A DNA stretch of 64,000 nucleotides from Enhydrobacter aerosaccus (GCA_903832005.1 CAIKZO010000035.1:1-64000), one strand, 5' to 3'; counted from the stretch's first letter, positions 8,145 through 17,070 are shown. Numbers and translations are program-made. The notes: a model not told the origin generated them from the sequence alone.

Positions 8145-8708
8145 TTACCCCACAACGGCTTTCATCAGGGCGATCGATTCCGGCTTGTCCCAGTCGGCCT
8201 CGCCCAGCATGCGGCCGATCTCGCGGCCTTGGGCGTCGATCAGGATCGAGGTCGGCAGCACGGAGACGTCGAGTGTCTGCTGGACCTTCTTGCCCTTGTC
8301 GAAATAGACGCCGAGGTTGGCGAGGTTCTTGTCCTTGTAGAAGGGCGCGACCTTGGGCTTCGACGGGCCGTCGAGTGACAGCGGCACCACGACGAACTTG
8401 TCCTTACCCATCGCCGCCTGCAGCCGGTCGAGACTCGGCATCTCCTTCACGCAGGGCGCGCACCAGGTCGCCCAGAAGTTCAGCAGCACGACCTTGCCCT
8501 TGTAGTCGGCCAGGGAGAGCGCCTTGTCGTCGGGATCGATGAAGCCGATCTCGGGCAGCGGTCTGGGCGCGGCGCCCAGCTCGAACTTCTCGACCGTGCC
8601 CTTAAGAAGGTCGGGGCCGACATTAGCGAAAGCCGGGGTGGCAAACGCCGAAAGAGCCCCTACGAAGAGGCTGCGACGAGAGAGGAAATATGATGCGGGA
8701 TGTGTCAT
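8145..8708 (-). CDS. TlpA-like thioredoxin-fold protein
   Basis: A 187-residue thiol-disulfide oxidoreductase of the TlpA/ResA type. The active site is WCAPC at residues 82-86 in [20 protein letters not shown]. The N-terminus carries [19 protein letters not shown], a twin-arginine-like signal with a plausible AFA cleavage site near residue 28, so the protein is probably exported folded. Such proteins reduce periplasmic disulfides, for example in cytochrome maturation. The gene is divergent from argH with 36 bp between the start codons, and co-transcribed with the CoA-transferase gene, an unusual partner. Confidence 0.9.
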   Translation of the reverse strand: MTHPASYFLSRRSLFVGALSAFATPAFANVGPDLLKGTVEKFELGAAPRPLPEIGFIDPDDKALSLADYKGKVVLLNFWATWCAPCVKEMPSLDRLQAAMGKDKFVVVPLSLDGPSKPKVAPFYKDKNLANLGVYFDKGKKVQQTLDVSVLPTSILIDAQGREIGRMLGEADWDKPESIALMKAVVG

Positions 8709-8744
8709 AAGCCCACGTCTCTAAAGGAACATTGGCGTCTATTC

Positions 8745-10166
8745 ATGGCACGAAAGAACACGACTGCGCGAGCAGCAAAGAAGTCGCGCTCCAACTCGAT
8801 GTGGGGCGGCCGCTACAAGCTCGGACCTTCCGAGATCATGGAGAAGATCAACGCCTCCATCGGTTTCGACAAGCGCTTGTACGCGCAGGACATCGCGGGC
8901 TCGCTCGCGCATGCCGAAATGCTGGTGGCGCGCGGCATCCTGACCGCCAAGGACGGTGCTGCGATCAAGCGCGGCCTCAAGCAAGTGCAGGGCGAAATAG
9001 AAGCCGGCCGCTTCAAGTTCTCGACCAAGCTCGAGGACATCCACTTCAACGTCGAGGCGCGGCTCACCGACCTGATCGGACCCGCCGGCGGCCGTCTGCA
9101 CACGGGCCGTTCGCGTAACGACCAGATCGCACTCGATGTGCGGCTGTGGGTGCGTGACACGATCGACAAGGTCGAGGCCATGCTGCGCGACCTGCAGGAA
9201 GCGCTGATCAAGCGCGCCGACCAATATTCGGCCACCATCATGCCGGGCTTCACCCATCTGCAGACGGCGCAGCCGATCACCTTCGGTCATCATCTGCTGG
9301 CCTATGTCGAGATGTTCGGCCGCGATCGCAGCCGCTTCGCCGATTGCCGCGCGCGCCTGAACGAGTCGCCGCTGGGCGCGGCCGCCCTTGCCGGCACGCC
9401 GCATCCGATCGACCGGCACCGCACGGCCAAGGCGCTGGGCTTCGACGGGCCGATGGCCAACTCGCTCGATGCCGTGTCCGACCGCGACTACGTGATCGAA
9501 TTCATTGCCGCTGCTTCAATGACGGCTGTCCACTTGTCGCGTCTCTCCGAAGAGATCGTGATCTGGTGCTCGGCGCCGTTCCGCTTCATCGCGCTGTCGG
9601 ATGCCTTCACGACCGGCAGCTCGATCATGCCGCAGAAGCGCAATCCGGATGCCGCGGAGCTGACGCGCGCCAAGGTTGGCCGCATCATGGGCGCCTTCGT
9701 GGCGCTCTGCACGATCCTGAAGGGCCTGCCGCTCACCTATGGCAAGGACATGCAGGAGGACAAGGAGCCGCTGTTCGACGCCGCCGACTCGCTCGAGCTC
9801 GGCATCGCAGCCATGACCGGCATGATCCACGACCTCAAGGCCAACCCGCAGCGCATGCGCGCCGTCGCTTCGGCCGATTACTCGGTCGCGACCGATCTCG
9901 CCGACTGGCTGGTGCGCAAGGTCGGCCTGCCGTTCCGCCAGGCCCATCACGTGACGGGCCGCCTGGTTGGCATCGCGTCGGACAAGGGCGTCGATCTCGA
10001 CAAGTTGTCGCTCGCCGAGATGCAGGCCGTCGAGCCCGCGATCGACCGCAGCGTCTTCAAGGTCTTGACCGTGGAGGCATCCGTCGCCGCGCGTAAAAGT
10101 TTCGGCGGCACGGCGCCGGCCAATGTTGCACGCGCGGTCAAGGATGCGCGCAAGAGGTTCCTATGA
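8745..10166 (+). CDS. argH: Argininosuccinate lyase
   Basis: The 473-residue product makes arginine and fumarate from argininosuccinate, the last step of arginine synthesis. The fumarase/aspartase superfamily signature [11 protein letters not shown] starts at residue 291. [18 protein letters not shown] and [20 protein letters not shown] are diagnostic of ArgH. The family usually begins at about the WGGR segment; here about 18 basic residues ([17 protein letters not shown]) precede it. I prefer the ATG at 8745 because the alternative at 8700 overlaps the divergent tlpA start. AAAGGAA lies 15 nt upstream. It overlaps lysA by ATGA. Confidence 0.97.
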   Translation: MARKNTTARAAKKSRSNSMWGGRYKLGPSEIMEKINASIGFDKRLYAQDIAGSLAHAEMLVARGILTAKDGAAIKRGLKQVQGEIEAGRFKFSTKLEDIHFNVEARLTDLIGPAGGRLHTGRSRNDQIALDVRLWVRDTIDKVEAMLRDLQEALIKRADQYSATIMPGFTHLQTAQPITFGHHLLAYVEMFGRDRSRFADCRARLNESPLGAAALAGTPHPIDRHRTAKALGFDGPMANSLDAVSDRDYVIEFIAAASMTAVHLSRLSEEIVIWCSAPFRFIALSDAFTTGSSIMPQKRNPDAAELTRAKVGRIMGAFVALCTILKGLPLTYGKDMQEDKEPLFDAADSLELGIAAMTGMIHDLKANPQRMRAVASADYSVATDLADWLVRKVGLPFRQAHHVTGRLVGIASDKGVDLDKLSLAEMQAVEPAIDRSVFKVLTVEASVAARKSFGGTAPANVARAVKDARKRFL

Positions 10167-11440
10167 GCTTCTTCGGGTACAAGAAGGGCGACATGCACGC
10201 CGAAGGCGTGGCGCTCAAGACCATCGCGGCCCAGGTCGGAACGCCGTTCTACTGCTACTCCGCCGGTGCGCTTCGTGCGGCGATGGGCGAGTTCAATCGC
10301 GGCATGAAGGGCATGAACGCCTCGGTGCACTACGCCCTGAAGGCCAACCCGAGCCTGGCGGTGATCAAGCTGTTCGCCGAGATGGGCGCGGGCGCGGATA
10401 TCGTCTCCGAAGGCGAGATGATGCGCGCGCTGGCGGCCGGCGTGCCAGCCAGGAAGATCATCTATTCGGGCGTCGGCAAGAAGGCGACGGAGCTGATGGC
10501 GGCTCTGCAGGCGGGCGTCGGCCAGATCAATGTCGAGAGTGCGGCGGAACTCGAGACCCTGAACGCGGTCGCGGGGCAGCTCGGCAAGCGCGCCGACATT
10601 ACGATCCGCGTCAATCCGGACGTCGACGCCAGGACCCACGCCAAGATCACGACCGGCAAGAAGGGCAACAAGTTCGGCATCGACATCGATCTCGCGCGCG
10701 CGGCGTTCGCCGAGGCAGGCAAACTGCCGCATCTGCGGATCGTCGGCGTCGCCATGCACATCGGCTCGCAGCTCACGACGCTCGCGCCCTATGCCAAGTC
10801 GCTCAAGAAGGTCGGCAAGTTCATCGCCCAGCTGCGCGCCGACGGTCACAAGATCGACCGGTTCGACGTCGGTGGCGGCCTCGGCATCGTCTACAAAAAG
10901 GAGAAGCCGCCTTCGATCGCCGACTTCCTCGCTGTCGTGAAGAAGGAGACCAAGGGCCTCGATTGCGAATTGAGCTTCGAGCCCGGCCGCCGTTTGGTCG
11001 GCGAGGCGGGCGTGCTGGTGAGCGAGGTGATCCTGGTCAAGCCGGGCGCTTCCAAGACTTTCGTCATTGTGGATGCGGCGATGAACGATCTCATCCGTCC
11101 GACACTGTACGAAGCCTGGCATGACATCATGCCGGTCCGCCAACCGCGCCCCGATGCAGCCACGATCCGCTGCGACATTGTCGGGCCGATCTGCGAATCG
11201 GGGGATTATCTGGCACAAAACCGTGACTTGCCGCGGCTTTCGGCCGGCGATCTCATCATGGTACGCTCGGCGGGTGCCTACGGGGCGGCGATGGCGTCGA
11301 CCTACAACAGCCGTCCCCTGGTGCCGGAAGTGATGGTCGATGGCACGCGATTTGCGGTCACTCGCCCGAGACCGTCGATCGAAGACATGCTCTCCGTCGA
11401 ACGCATCCCGCAGTGGATGAAGAACGGGGAGAAGACCTAG
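10163..11440 (+). CDS. lysA: Diaminopimelate decarboxylase
   Basis: The 425-residue PLP enzyme decarboxylates meso-diaminopimelate to lysine. The PLP lysine is Lys60 in [19 protein letters not shown] and [12 protein letters not shown] bind the phosphate, and Cys344 in GPICESGD comes from the partner subunit at the active site. Length and motifs are standard. It overlaps argH by four bases (ATGA) and is followed 16 bp later by the TIGR02302 gene, so argH-lysA-TIGR02302 form one operon, a common alphaproteobacterial arrangement. Confidence 0.97.
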   Translation: MSFFGYKKGDMHAEGVALKTIAAQVGTPFYCYSAGALRAAMGEFNRGMKGMNASVHYALKANPSLAVIKLFAEMGAGADIVSEGEMMRALAAGVPARKIIYSGVGKKATELMAALQAGVGQINVESAAELETLNAVAGQLGKRADITIRVNPDVDARTHAKITTGKKGNKFGIDIDLARAAFAEAGKLPHLRIVGVAMHIGSQLTTLAPYAKSLKKVGKFIAQLRADGHKIDRFDVGGGLGIVYKKEKPPSIADFLAVVKKETKGLDCELSFEPGRRLVGEAGVLVSEVILVKPGASKTFVIVDAAMNDLIRPTLYEAWHDIMPVRQPRPDAATIRCDIVGPICESGDYLAQNRDLPRLSAGDLIMVRSAGAYGAAMASTYNSRPLVPEVMVDGTRFAVTRPRPSIEDMLSVERIPQWMKNGEKT

Positions 11441-11456
11441 AGTCTGAAAGGACGCG

Positions 11457-14045
11457 ATGGACGCGACGGAGACCAGGACGATCGAGAGCTTCGGAGTGGA
11501 GCGGAAGATCGGTTTGGCGCGCGCGTCGCTGGCCTGGGAAGACCTGTGGCCGCGCCTCGTGCCCCTGCTTTCCGCGGTCATGCTCTTTGTGGCGGCCGCC
11601 CACCTGGATCTTTTCGCCGGCCTCGATCCCTGGATCCACACCGCGATCCTGGCCGCGGTCGGTGTCGGCTTCATCGGCCTCGCGTTTTTCCTCCTGCGAC
11701 GTTTCCGCTGGCCCTCGCGCGACGTGGCGATCCGCCGGCTCGAGCGCGACTCGGGCGTGGCGCATCGCCCGCTGGTCGCCGTCCAGGATCAACTGGCGTC
11801 GGGCAGCAGCGATCCGATGGCCAACGCGCTCTGGCAGGCTCATCGCCGGCGCGAGGCGCAACGCCTGTCCGGCCTCACCAACAAGCCGCCGCAGCCGGTC
11901 CTGGCGATCCTCGATACCTGGGCGCTGCGCGTCGTGCCGGTGCTGGCGCTGGTCGTCGCCATCGTCATGGCCGGTGGCTGGCGCAGCGACCGCATGGCCG
12001 CTGCCTTCACGCCGGCCTTCCCGCCGCCGCCGCCGATCGTCGCCAATCTCTGGATCGCGCCGCCGGCCTATACCGGCAAGCCGCCGATCTATCTCGACAT
12101 GGCCGAGCGCGACAAGCTGCTGCGCGTGCCGATTGGCTCGAAGATCGCGGGCTTCGTCGATGACACGCGGGGCCGCCATCCGCCCAAACTGCTGGTCGAC
12201 GGCCACGAGGTCGAGTTCAACACGGTCAGCAAGGGCAAGTACCAGGTCGAGCAGACCATCAACACGGGAACCGAGATCGCGCTCGTGGCGCGAGGTGACG
12301 AGCAGGCGCGCTGGAAGCTGCATGTCATTCCCGATCTGCCGCCGACGGTCGAGTTCTCGCGCGCCGTCGGAGTCGACAAATGGTCGACCAAGGTCGACTA
12401 CCTCGCCGGCGACGACTTTGGCGTGACCGGCGTCCAGCTGCAGATCCGCCTGCATGGGTCGGTGCTCGGCTCCGACATGCTGACCGACGACGACGAGCCC
12501 GAGGTCATGCGCATCGACCTGCCGGTGCCGTCGGGCGCGAAGAAGGTCACCGATTCCTTCGTGCGCGACCTCACTAGTTCGCCGTGGGCCGGCCTCAAGG
12601 TCACGATGATGCTATTTGCAACGGATGCGCTCGGCCAAAAGGGCCGTAGCTCCGTGCAGACCTTCCTGCTGCCCGAGCGCGTCTTCACCGATCCGACGGC
12701 GCGTGCCCTGATCCTGCTGCGCAAGCAGCTGACGCGTGATCCCAAGGCGCTGCGGTCCGACGTGATCGACGGCATGACCCTGATCGGCAACACGCCCAAG
12801 AGCTACCGCGACGATCCCGTGGTCCAACTCGGCCTGCGCATGGGCGGTTGGCGACTGGCCGAAGCGGGCGACAAGGAACACATCAGCGACGCCCAGAAGC
12901 TCCTGTGGGACCTCGCGATGCGGCTGGAGAACGGCGCCGCGAACGACGCCCAGCGCCAGCTCGAGCAGGCGCGGCAGGACCTGCGCGACGCCATGCAGCG
13001 CCAGGCCGGCGACGAGGAAATCGAGAAGCTCATCCAGCAGCTCTACAGCGCGATGGATCGCTGGCAGAAGGAGATGGCTGAGAAGATGCAGGATCCGGAA
13101 GAGCGCCGCCGCATGATGGAGCAGGCGGAGAAGATGGATCCGAACAACACCATCACCGGCGACGACCTGCAGAAGATGCTCGACAAGATTCGCGAGATGG
13201 CGAAGAACGGCGACCGCGAGGGCGCCAAGCGCGCACTCGAAGAGCTGCGCAAGATGATGGAGAACGCCACTCCCATGATGGCGCAGCCCGGCCAACGCGG
13301 GCAGCGCGGCCAGCAGCAGGGCCAACAGGGCCAGGGCAATCAGCAGGGCCGCGAGATGATGAACCAGCTCGACCGCATGACCCGGCGCGAGAACCAGCTG
13401 CTGGGCGAGTCCGAGCGGCAGGGCCGCCAGCAGCAGGGCCAGCCGGGTCAACGCGGCCAGCAGGGGCAGCAAGGCCAGCAGGGTCAACAGGGCCAGCAAG
13501 GGCAACAGGGTCAGCAGCCTGGCCAACAGCCCGGGCAGGGCGAAGGCCAGTGGGGCGAAGGTCAACGCGGCCAGCAGCAGGGCCTGCGCAACCAGCTTGG
13601 CGACTTCATGAAGAAGCTCGACGAGAACGGCATGACGATGCCGGAAGCCCTCGGCCGTGCCGAGCGGTCGATGCGCGAAGCCGAAGAAGCGTTGAAGCGC
13701 GGCGACGCGCGCGAAGCCTCGCGGGCCCAGCGCCGCGCGCTCGACAACTTGCAGCAGGGCATGGGCGACATGGCCGAGCAGATGCGCAACAACCGCGGCC
13801 CCGGCAACAACCAGGACGCCGCCGAGATCGAGGACCGCGAGAAGAAGAGCGAGGACCGCGATCCGCTCGGACGCTCCGACGGCAACTACGGCGATTCCGT
13901 CGACAGCGGCACCGACAAGGTTCCGCTCGAGATCGATCGCCAGAAGAGCCGTGAGATCCTCGACGAGCTGCGCCGCCGCGCGGGCGACATGCAGCGTCCC
14001 AAGGAAGAGCTCGACTACATCGATCGCCTGCTGAAGACGTACTGA
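11457..14045 (+). CDS. TIGR02302 (DUF4175) membrane protein with Gln/Gly repeat
   Basis: An 862-residue protein of the alphaproteobacterial TIGR02302 family, function not established. Two hydrophobic segments lie at about residues 34-54 and 60-80, a third near 160-176, followed by a long periplasmic part: a proline-rich stretch near 185-195, Ig-like beta regions, then a helical E/R/Q-rich region from about 460. Residues about 610-708 are dominated by GQQ, GQR and GQ units. The C-terminus is again helical and acidic. Position after argH-lysA and membrane anchoring are as in other alphaproteobacteria. It converges with the next gene, 3 bp between stops. Confidence 0.88.
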   Translation: MDATETRTIESFGVERKIGLARASLAWEDLWPRLVPLLSAVMLFVAAAHLDLFAGLDPWIHTAILAAVGVGFIGLAFFLLRRFRWPSRDVAIRRLERDSGVAHRPLVAVQDQLASGSSDPMANALWQAHRRREAQRLSGLTNKPPQPVLAILDTWALRVVPVLALVVAIVMAGGWRSDRMAAAFTPAFPPPPPIVANLWIAPPAYTGKPPIYLDMAERDKLLRVPIGSKIAGFVDDTRGRHPPKLLVDGHEVEFNTVSKGKYQVEQTINTGTEIALVARGDEQARWKLHVIPDLPPTVEFSRAVGVDKWSTKVDYLAGDDFGVTGVQLQIRLHGSVLGSDMLTDDDEPEVMRIDLPVPSGAKKVTDSFVRDLTSSPWAGLKVTMMLFATDALGQKGRSSVQTFLLPERVFTDPTARALILLRKQLTRDPKALRSDVIDGMTLIGNTPKSYRDDPVVQLGLRMGGWRLAEAGDKEHISDAQKLLWDLAMRLENGAANDAQRQLEQARQDLRDAMQRQAGDEEIEKLIQQLYSAMDRWQKEMAEKMQDPEERRRMMEQAEKMDPNNTITGDDLQKMLDKIREMAKNGDREGAKRALEELRKMMENATPMMAQPGQRGQRGQQQGQQGQGNQQGREMMNQLDRMTRRENQLLGESERQGRQQQGQPGQRGQQGQQGQQGQQGQQGQQGQQPGQQPGQGEGQWGEGQRGQQQGLRNQLGDFMKKLDENGMTMPEALGRAERSMREAEEALKRGDAREASRAQRRALDNLQQGMGDMAEQMRNNRGPGNNQDAAEIEDREKKSEDRDPLGRSDGNYGDSVDSGTDKVPLEIDRQKSREILDELRRRAGDMQRPKEELDYIDRLLKTY
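13285..13581 (+). repeat. In-frame Gln/Gly-rich repeat region
   Basis: Within the TIGR02302 gene, units such as GGCCAGCAG and GGTCAACAG encode GQQ, GQR or GQG many times, densest at 13434-13530 where GQQ runs almost without a break. Third-position changes (CAG/CAA, GGC/GGT) show that the amino-acid pattern is kept while the DNA varies, so selection at the protein level is likely. Interruptions are residues such as the segment around MMNQLDRMTRREN. Confidence 0.9.
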
Positions 14046-14048
14046 TCG

Positions 14049-14363
14049 TCAGGAGATCAGGACGTACCAGCCCTCGACGGTGACCATGTTGCCGCCGCCG
14101 GCGCCGGCCTTGACGCGGATGCGCTTGGCCAGGAAGTCGGTGGAACTACCGGGCGCCACGTGGATAGGTCGCTTGCCGCCGTCGACTTCCACGATCAGCG
14201 CGTTGGCCGGCTGCCGGCGATCGGCGGGACTGCTGTTATGCAGTCGATAGAGACACGCCTTGCCGGGCGCGTGGAGGACGGTCTGCCAGTGCGTGCGGCT
14301 GGTTGCGATCCTGCCCGCCGGCACCTGAATGCCGACGCCGTCCGCTGGAAAATCCTTCGCCAT
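14049..14363 (-). CDS. Hypothetical protein
   Basis: A 104-residue soluble protein starting MAKDFPADGVGIQVPAGR, rich in short strands, with no signal peptide or membrane segment; I do not recognise the family. The ATG at 14363 is chosen because GAGGGGG lies 5-6 bases upstream; upstream ATG and GTG-type starts in frame lack such a site. It converges with the TIGR02302 gene with stops only 3 bp apart and lies downstream of hpt on the same strand, separated by two hairpins. Confidence 0.6.
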   Translation of the reverse strand: MAKDFPADGVGIQVPAGRIATSRTHWQTVLHAPGKACLYRLHNSSPADRRQPANALIVEVDGGKRPIHVAPGSSTDFLAKRIRVKAGAGGGNMVTVEGWYVLIS

Positions 14364-14422
14364 GCTTGCCCCCTCGCTGGTGGCCATGGGGCCACGAAAC
14401 ACGGCCACTCGCTAGAACGAAA

Positions 14423-14459
14423 GAACCCGCCGCTGCGGGGGAAGTGCAGGGGCGGGTTC
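14423..14459 (-). terminator. Hairpin, possible terminator of hpt
   Basis: GAACCCGCC at 14423-14431 pairs with GGCGGGTTC at 14451-14459 (9 bp), with an inner CTGC/GCAG pair set. Read on the minus strand the stem is followed by TTTCGTT, a poor T-tract. It lies about 85 bases beyond the hpt stop, before the next minus-strand gene. Confidence 0.45.
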
Positions 14460-14468
14460 AGGCTCGTC

Positions 14469-14497
14469 GCGAGGAACAGGGGGAGATCGTTCCTCGC
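14469..14497. other. Inverted repeat downstream of hpt
   Basis: GCGAGGAAC at 14469-14477 and GTTCCTCGC at 14489-14497 are perfect 9-bp arms around an 11-nt loop. Together with the hairpin at 14423-14459 it makes two stems in tandem between hpt and the hypothetical gene, suggesting transcript-end processing or termination. Confidence 0.5.
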
Positions 14498-14541
14498 TGC
14501 ATCCTTAACGTTCCCCGCGGTCTACAGGTTGCAGCCCGATC

Positions 14542-15015
14542 TCAGCCCGTTTTTTCGACCACGCCGATATAGGGCAGGCCGCGAAAGCGATGGGCCCAAT
14601 CGAGCCCATAACCCACCAGGAATTCGTCGCCCGCCTCGAACCCGGTGAAGTCGGCCTTGAGTTCGGTGCGCCGCTTATGCGGCTTGTCGAGCAGCGTGCA
14701 GATCCAGACGCGATGCGCGCCGCGCTCCTTCATCATGTTCTTGGCAAAGGACAGAGTGAAACCCGACTCGAGGATATCGTCGACCAGCAGGACATCGCGG
14801 CCGCGCACGTCGTCGACGATGTCGCGCACCACCTTCACCGATCCCGTCGTCTGCGTGCCGGTGCCGTAGCTCGACAGGGTCAGGAAATCCATCGACCAGT
14901 TGGCGCCGGTGCGCGACAGCGCGCGGATCAGGTCGGCGGCAAAGACGAAGCTGCCCTTGAGCACCGACACGACCAGCGTGTCGGCGGGGAGCTGGGCCGC
15001 CAGGTCTTCGGCCAT
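14542..15015 (-). CDS. hpt: Hypoxanthine phosphoribosyltransferase
   Basis: A purine salvage enzyme joining PRPP with hypoxanthine or guanine. The PRPP loop is VLLVDDILESGFTL, and VVSVLKGSFVFAADLIRAL is the conserved N-terminal part. The first ATG (15015) gives 157 residues, shorter than the usual 175-185. The same frame stays open upstream and encodes RFSAAEIAARVEVMAEDL, which matches the normal N-terminal helix of the family, back to the preceding gene's stop at 15145. The only start-like codon there is CTG at 15111, with GAGGA 7 nt before it; this would give about 189 residues. The real start may therefore be non-ATG. Confidence 0.9.
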   Translation of the reverse strand: MAEDLAAQLPADTLVVSVLKGSFVFAADLIRALSRTGANWSMDFLTLSSYGTGTQTTGSVKVVRDIVDDVRGRDVLLVDDILESGFTLSFAKNMMKERGAHRVWICTLLDKPHKRRTELKADFTGFEAGDEFLVGYGLDWAHRFRGLPYIGVVEKTG

Positions 15016-15144
15016 GACCTCGACCCGTGCGGCGATTTCGGCGGCGGAGAAGCGGATGGAAACGGTCGGGCGCGCTGGTGGCTGCTCTGGCGGGAGGTCG
15101 GCGGTCGTCAGGACGAAATCCTCATGGGGATAGACTCGTGGGGA

Positions 15145-15687
15145 CTAGAGATGGAGCATGCTGCGCCATCCTGCGGGCAGCGTGTCGACGATGACGGTGC
15201 GATTGAAGTAAGCCACGACGCCGGCGGAAGCGAGTGCGGCAACGACCACGATCGTGATGAGGAGCGCGTACGGGATACGCTTCGGCTGTTGCGCGATCAC
15301 CGCCGGCAGGGCGCTGCGCTGCCGCGGCGGGCGGATGACGAGGTCGGGCGCCGGCTCGACCGGCTCGACGGGCACCGCGGGCCCGAGGCTTGGGGGCGTC
15401 ACAACACCGGTGGGGGTGTCGGTGTAATTACCGGTGAATTTGTCGAACGGCCGCTCAGCCTCGGCGACTGGCGGTTCCGGCTCGGCGCCGATTGGCGCGC
15501 GCGGCGCGGTTTCGGGCGAGTTCATCGCGATTTCCACGGCATCGCGCGCAGCCGCTGCGGCAGCCGCCGCGACGGTCTGTAGCCAACGGTTGGAGCAGCG
15601 GGCGCATTGAACGATCCGACCGACCGGGCCGATTGCCAGGGGGTCGACGGCGTATCGCGCCCCGCAACTGGGACAGGTAACTTGCAT
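15145..15687 (-). CDS. MJ0042-type zinc-ribbon membrane protein
   Basis: A 180-residue protein with an N-terminal zinc ribbon (Cys5, Cys8, Cys28, Cys31 in MQVTCPSCGARY and VQCARCSNRW), an alanine-rich helix, a proline-rich linker and one membrane helix near residues 140-162 (PYALLITIVVVAALASAG). This layout is the alphaproteobacterial MJ0042 family, with a cytoplasmic zinc ribbon and a short periplasmic tail; role unknown. hpt lies downstream in the same frame, separated by the TAG at 15145. The gene is divergent from the acyltransferase gene. Confidence 0.85.
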   Translation of the reverse strand: MQVTCPSCGARYAVDPLAIGPVGRIVQCARCSNRWLQTVAAAAAAAARDAVEIAMNSPETAPRAPIGAEPEPPVAEAERPFDKFTGNYTDTPTGVVTPPSLGPAVPVEPVEPAPDLVIRPPRQRSALPAVIAQQPKRIPYALLITIVVVAALASAGVVAYFNRTVIVDTLPAGWRSMLHL

Positions 15688-15759
15688 GACGGGGCGAGGG
15701 TTTCCCCACTAGATGTGCTTGCCGCCGGACATTATGCCACTAAAACTGGTCGGACAAGC

Positions 15760-16500
15760 ATGACTGGCCTTTCCCTCTGGCTCCGTTCGCTTTGCTTCAA
15801 TGTCGGCTGGTATGCCGGCAGCGTTGTCCTGGCGCTCGTGGGCTCTCCCATCCTCCTCATGCCGCGCCGCGCGGTCGTCGCATGGGCGATTCTATGGATC
15901 GACTTCATCGTCTGGTGGCTCCGCCTGACCTGCGGCCTGACGCATCGGGTCGTCGGTATGGAGAACCTGCCTGACGGGCCCGTGATCATCGCCTGCAAGC
16001 ACCAGTCGTCGTGGGAGACCTTGGCGTTCACCAGACTCTTTTCCGATCCGGCGATCGTGCTGAAGCGGGAGTTGCTGTTTATCCCCGTCGTCGGCTGGGC
16101 GATGGCGCGGGCCGGCAATATCGCCGTGGAGCGGGGCGACGGCGCCCAGGCGCTGCGTGGGCTGGTGCGGCAGGCCAAGGCCGTAATCGGCGAAGGCCGA
16201 TCGATCCTGATCTTCCCGGAGGGCACGCGGGTCGCCGTGGGGGGCGAGCGGCCGTACCAGGTCGGCACGGCGGCGCTCTATCGCCAACTGGGCGTGCCGG
16301 TCGTGCCGGTAGCGCTGAACTCGGGCCTGTTCTGGGGCCGCCGCAAATGGGTCAAACGGCCCGGCGTGATCACCGTCCAGGTGCTGCCGCCGATCGCGCC
16401 GGGGCTCAATCGGCAGGTGTTTATGACAACCCTGCGTGAGCAGATCGAGAGCGCGACGGAGCAGTTGGTGGCGCAAGCCCAGCCCGGAAATTCAAATTAG
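15760..16500 (+). CDS. 1-acyl-sn-glycerol-3-phosphate acyltransferase-like protein
   Basis: A 246-residue member of the PlsC/LPLAT family, acylating lysophosphatidic acid at the inner membrane. It has an N-terminal hydrophobic region and the catalytic block H-x4-E at His81-Glu86 (HQSSWE, with Glu in place of the usual Asp), plus FPEGTR at residues 152-157 for glycerol phosphate binding and VPVVPVALNSG. I start it at the ATG at 15760; an open frame further upstream overlaps the divergent zinc-ribbon gene and has no family similarity. Whether it is the main PlsC cannot be told. Confidence 0.9.
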   Translation: MTGLSLWLRSLCFNVGWYAGSVVLALVGSPILLMPRRAVVAWAILWIDFIVWWLRLTCGLTHRVVGMENLPDGPVIIACKHQSSWETLAFTRLFSDPAIVLKRELLFIPVVGWAMARAGNIAVERGDGAQALRGLVRQAKAVIGEGRSILIFPEGTRVAVGGERPYQVGTAALYRQLGVPVVPVALNSGLFWGRRKWVKRPGVITVQVLPPIAPGLNRQVFMTTLREQIESATEQLVAQAQPGNSN

Positions 16501-16548
16501 CAAAATACAACTTTTGGTATTATTTCTTTTGTAAATTCAACCAGGTAT

Positions 16549-16578
16549 CTTCACCTCCATTGAAGGAGGCGCAAGATG
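16549..16578 (+). promoter_or_regulatory. Strong Shine-Dalgarno inside a hairpin
   Basis: GAAGGAGG at 16562-16569, 6 nt before the ATG, is the strongest ribosome binding site in the window. CCTCC at 16554-16558 can pair with its GGAGG at 16565-16569 around a 6-nt loop, and alternatively CTTCA (16549-16553) can pair with TGAAG (16561-16565). The upstream 50 bases are AT-rich compared with the rest. This could sequester the site in a temperature- or protein-dependent way. Confidence 0.45.
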
Positions 16579-17031
16579 TCTATGGAATTTCATGTCTGCT
16601 GGCAGGGCGAACGCGTGGTGGAGTCCGCGAGCCTTGGCGACGCCCTTCGTGCGCTGGGTTTCGAAGCCAAGATTCTCCACGAGTTCAATGGGGCCGATGG
16701 CTACTGGCCCGTCGACATGGACGGACTCCGGACGGGCGTGGAAGTCTATTTCGATAGCGACGTGGACGAATTGCGCAGGAACTACGAGGTGCTTGAGGCA
16801 GCCCTCGAGGGACGCGACAGGGGCGCCACTTTTGTCTCGCACGGTGATTCCGCGGAGTGCGGCGTCGCCATCGCTCTCGCCGCCGCCTTGGCTCGCCTGT
16901 TCGACGGAATCATGTACGAGCCCATCGAAGGAGTGATTTTCCCGATGGAGAGGGGCGTGGCCGAGGCCAAGGGAATGTTCGAAAGCGCGAGGAAAGACGG
17001 CTACAGGGATCGGGAAGAAGAACAGAAATAG
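16576..17031 (+). CDS. Unrecognised acidic cytoplasmic protein
   Basis: A 151-residue acidic protein (MSMEFHVCWQGERVVESAS at the start), no signal peptide, one moderately hydrophobic helix near residues 95-115 (AECGVAIALAAALARLF) and a charged C-terminus ending REEEQK. I do not recognise it. Size, acidity and lack of obvious catalytic motifs resemble stand-alone immunity-like or adaptor proteins, but nothing nearby looks like a toxin. The upstream region is AT-rich with a strong, possibly hairpin-masked ribosome site. The gene ends 46 bp before the ribonucleotide reductase ATG. Confidence 0.7.
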   Translation: MSMEFHVCWQGERVVESASLGDALRALGFEAKILHEFNGADGYWPVDMDGLRTGVEVYFDSDVDELRRNYEVLEAALEGRDRGATFVSHGDSAECGVAIALAAALARLFDGIMYEPIEGVIFPMERGVAEAKGMFESARKDGYRDREEEQK

Positions 17032-17041
17032 AACAATTCTG

Positions 17042-17070
17042 TTGATATCACTCACCCCGGCCCCTACCTT
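17042..17070 (+). promoter_or_regulatory. Candidate promoter for nrdJ (leaderless)
   Basis: TTGATA at 17042-17047, 17 bases, then TACCTT at 17065-17070. Transcription would start about 7 bases later, at or next to the ATG at 17078. No Shine-Dalgarno precedes that ATG, which fits a leaderless message. The gap is too short for a cobalamin riboswitch. Confidence 0.4.

Noticed and set aside
6604-8307. Long plus-strand frame opposite the CoA-transferase gene
   Set aside because: The minus strand carries clear class III CoA-transferase motifs; the plus frame has none.
13285-13581. CRISPR-like or satellite array
   Set aside because: The repeats are in frame, degenerate at the third codon position and inside a well-supported membrane-protein gene; no spacers.
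15145-15147. Fusion of the zinc-ribbon protein with hypoxanthine phosphoribosyltransferase through stop readthrough
   Set aside because: They share a frame, but the proline-rich tail, membrane helix and short periplasmic end make a sensible protein terminus at the TAG, and the transferase would end up outside the cell.
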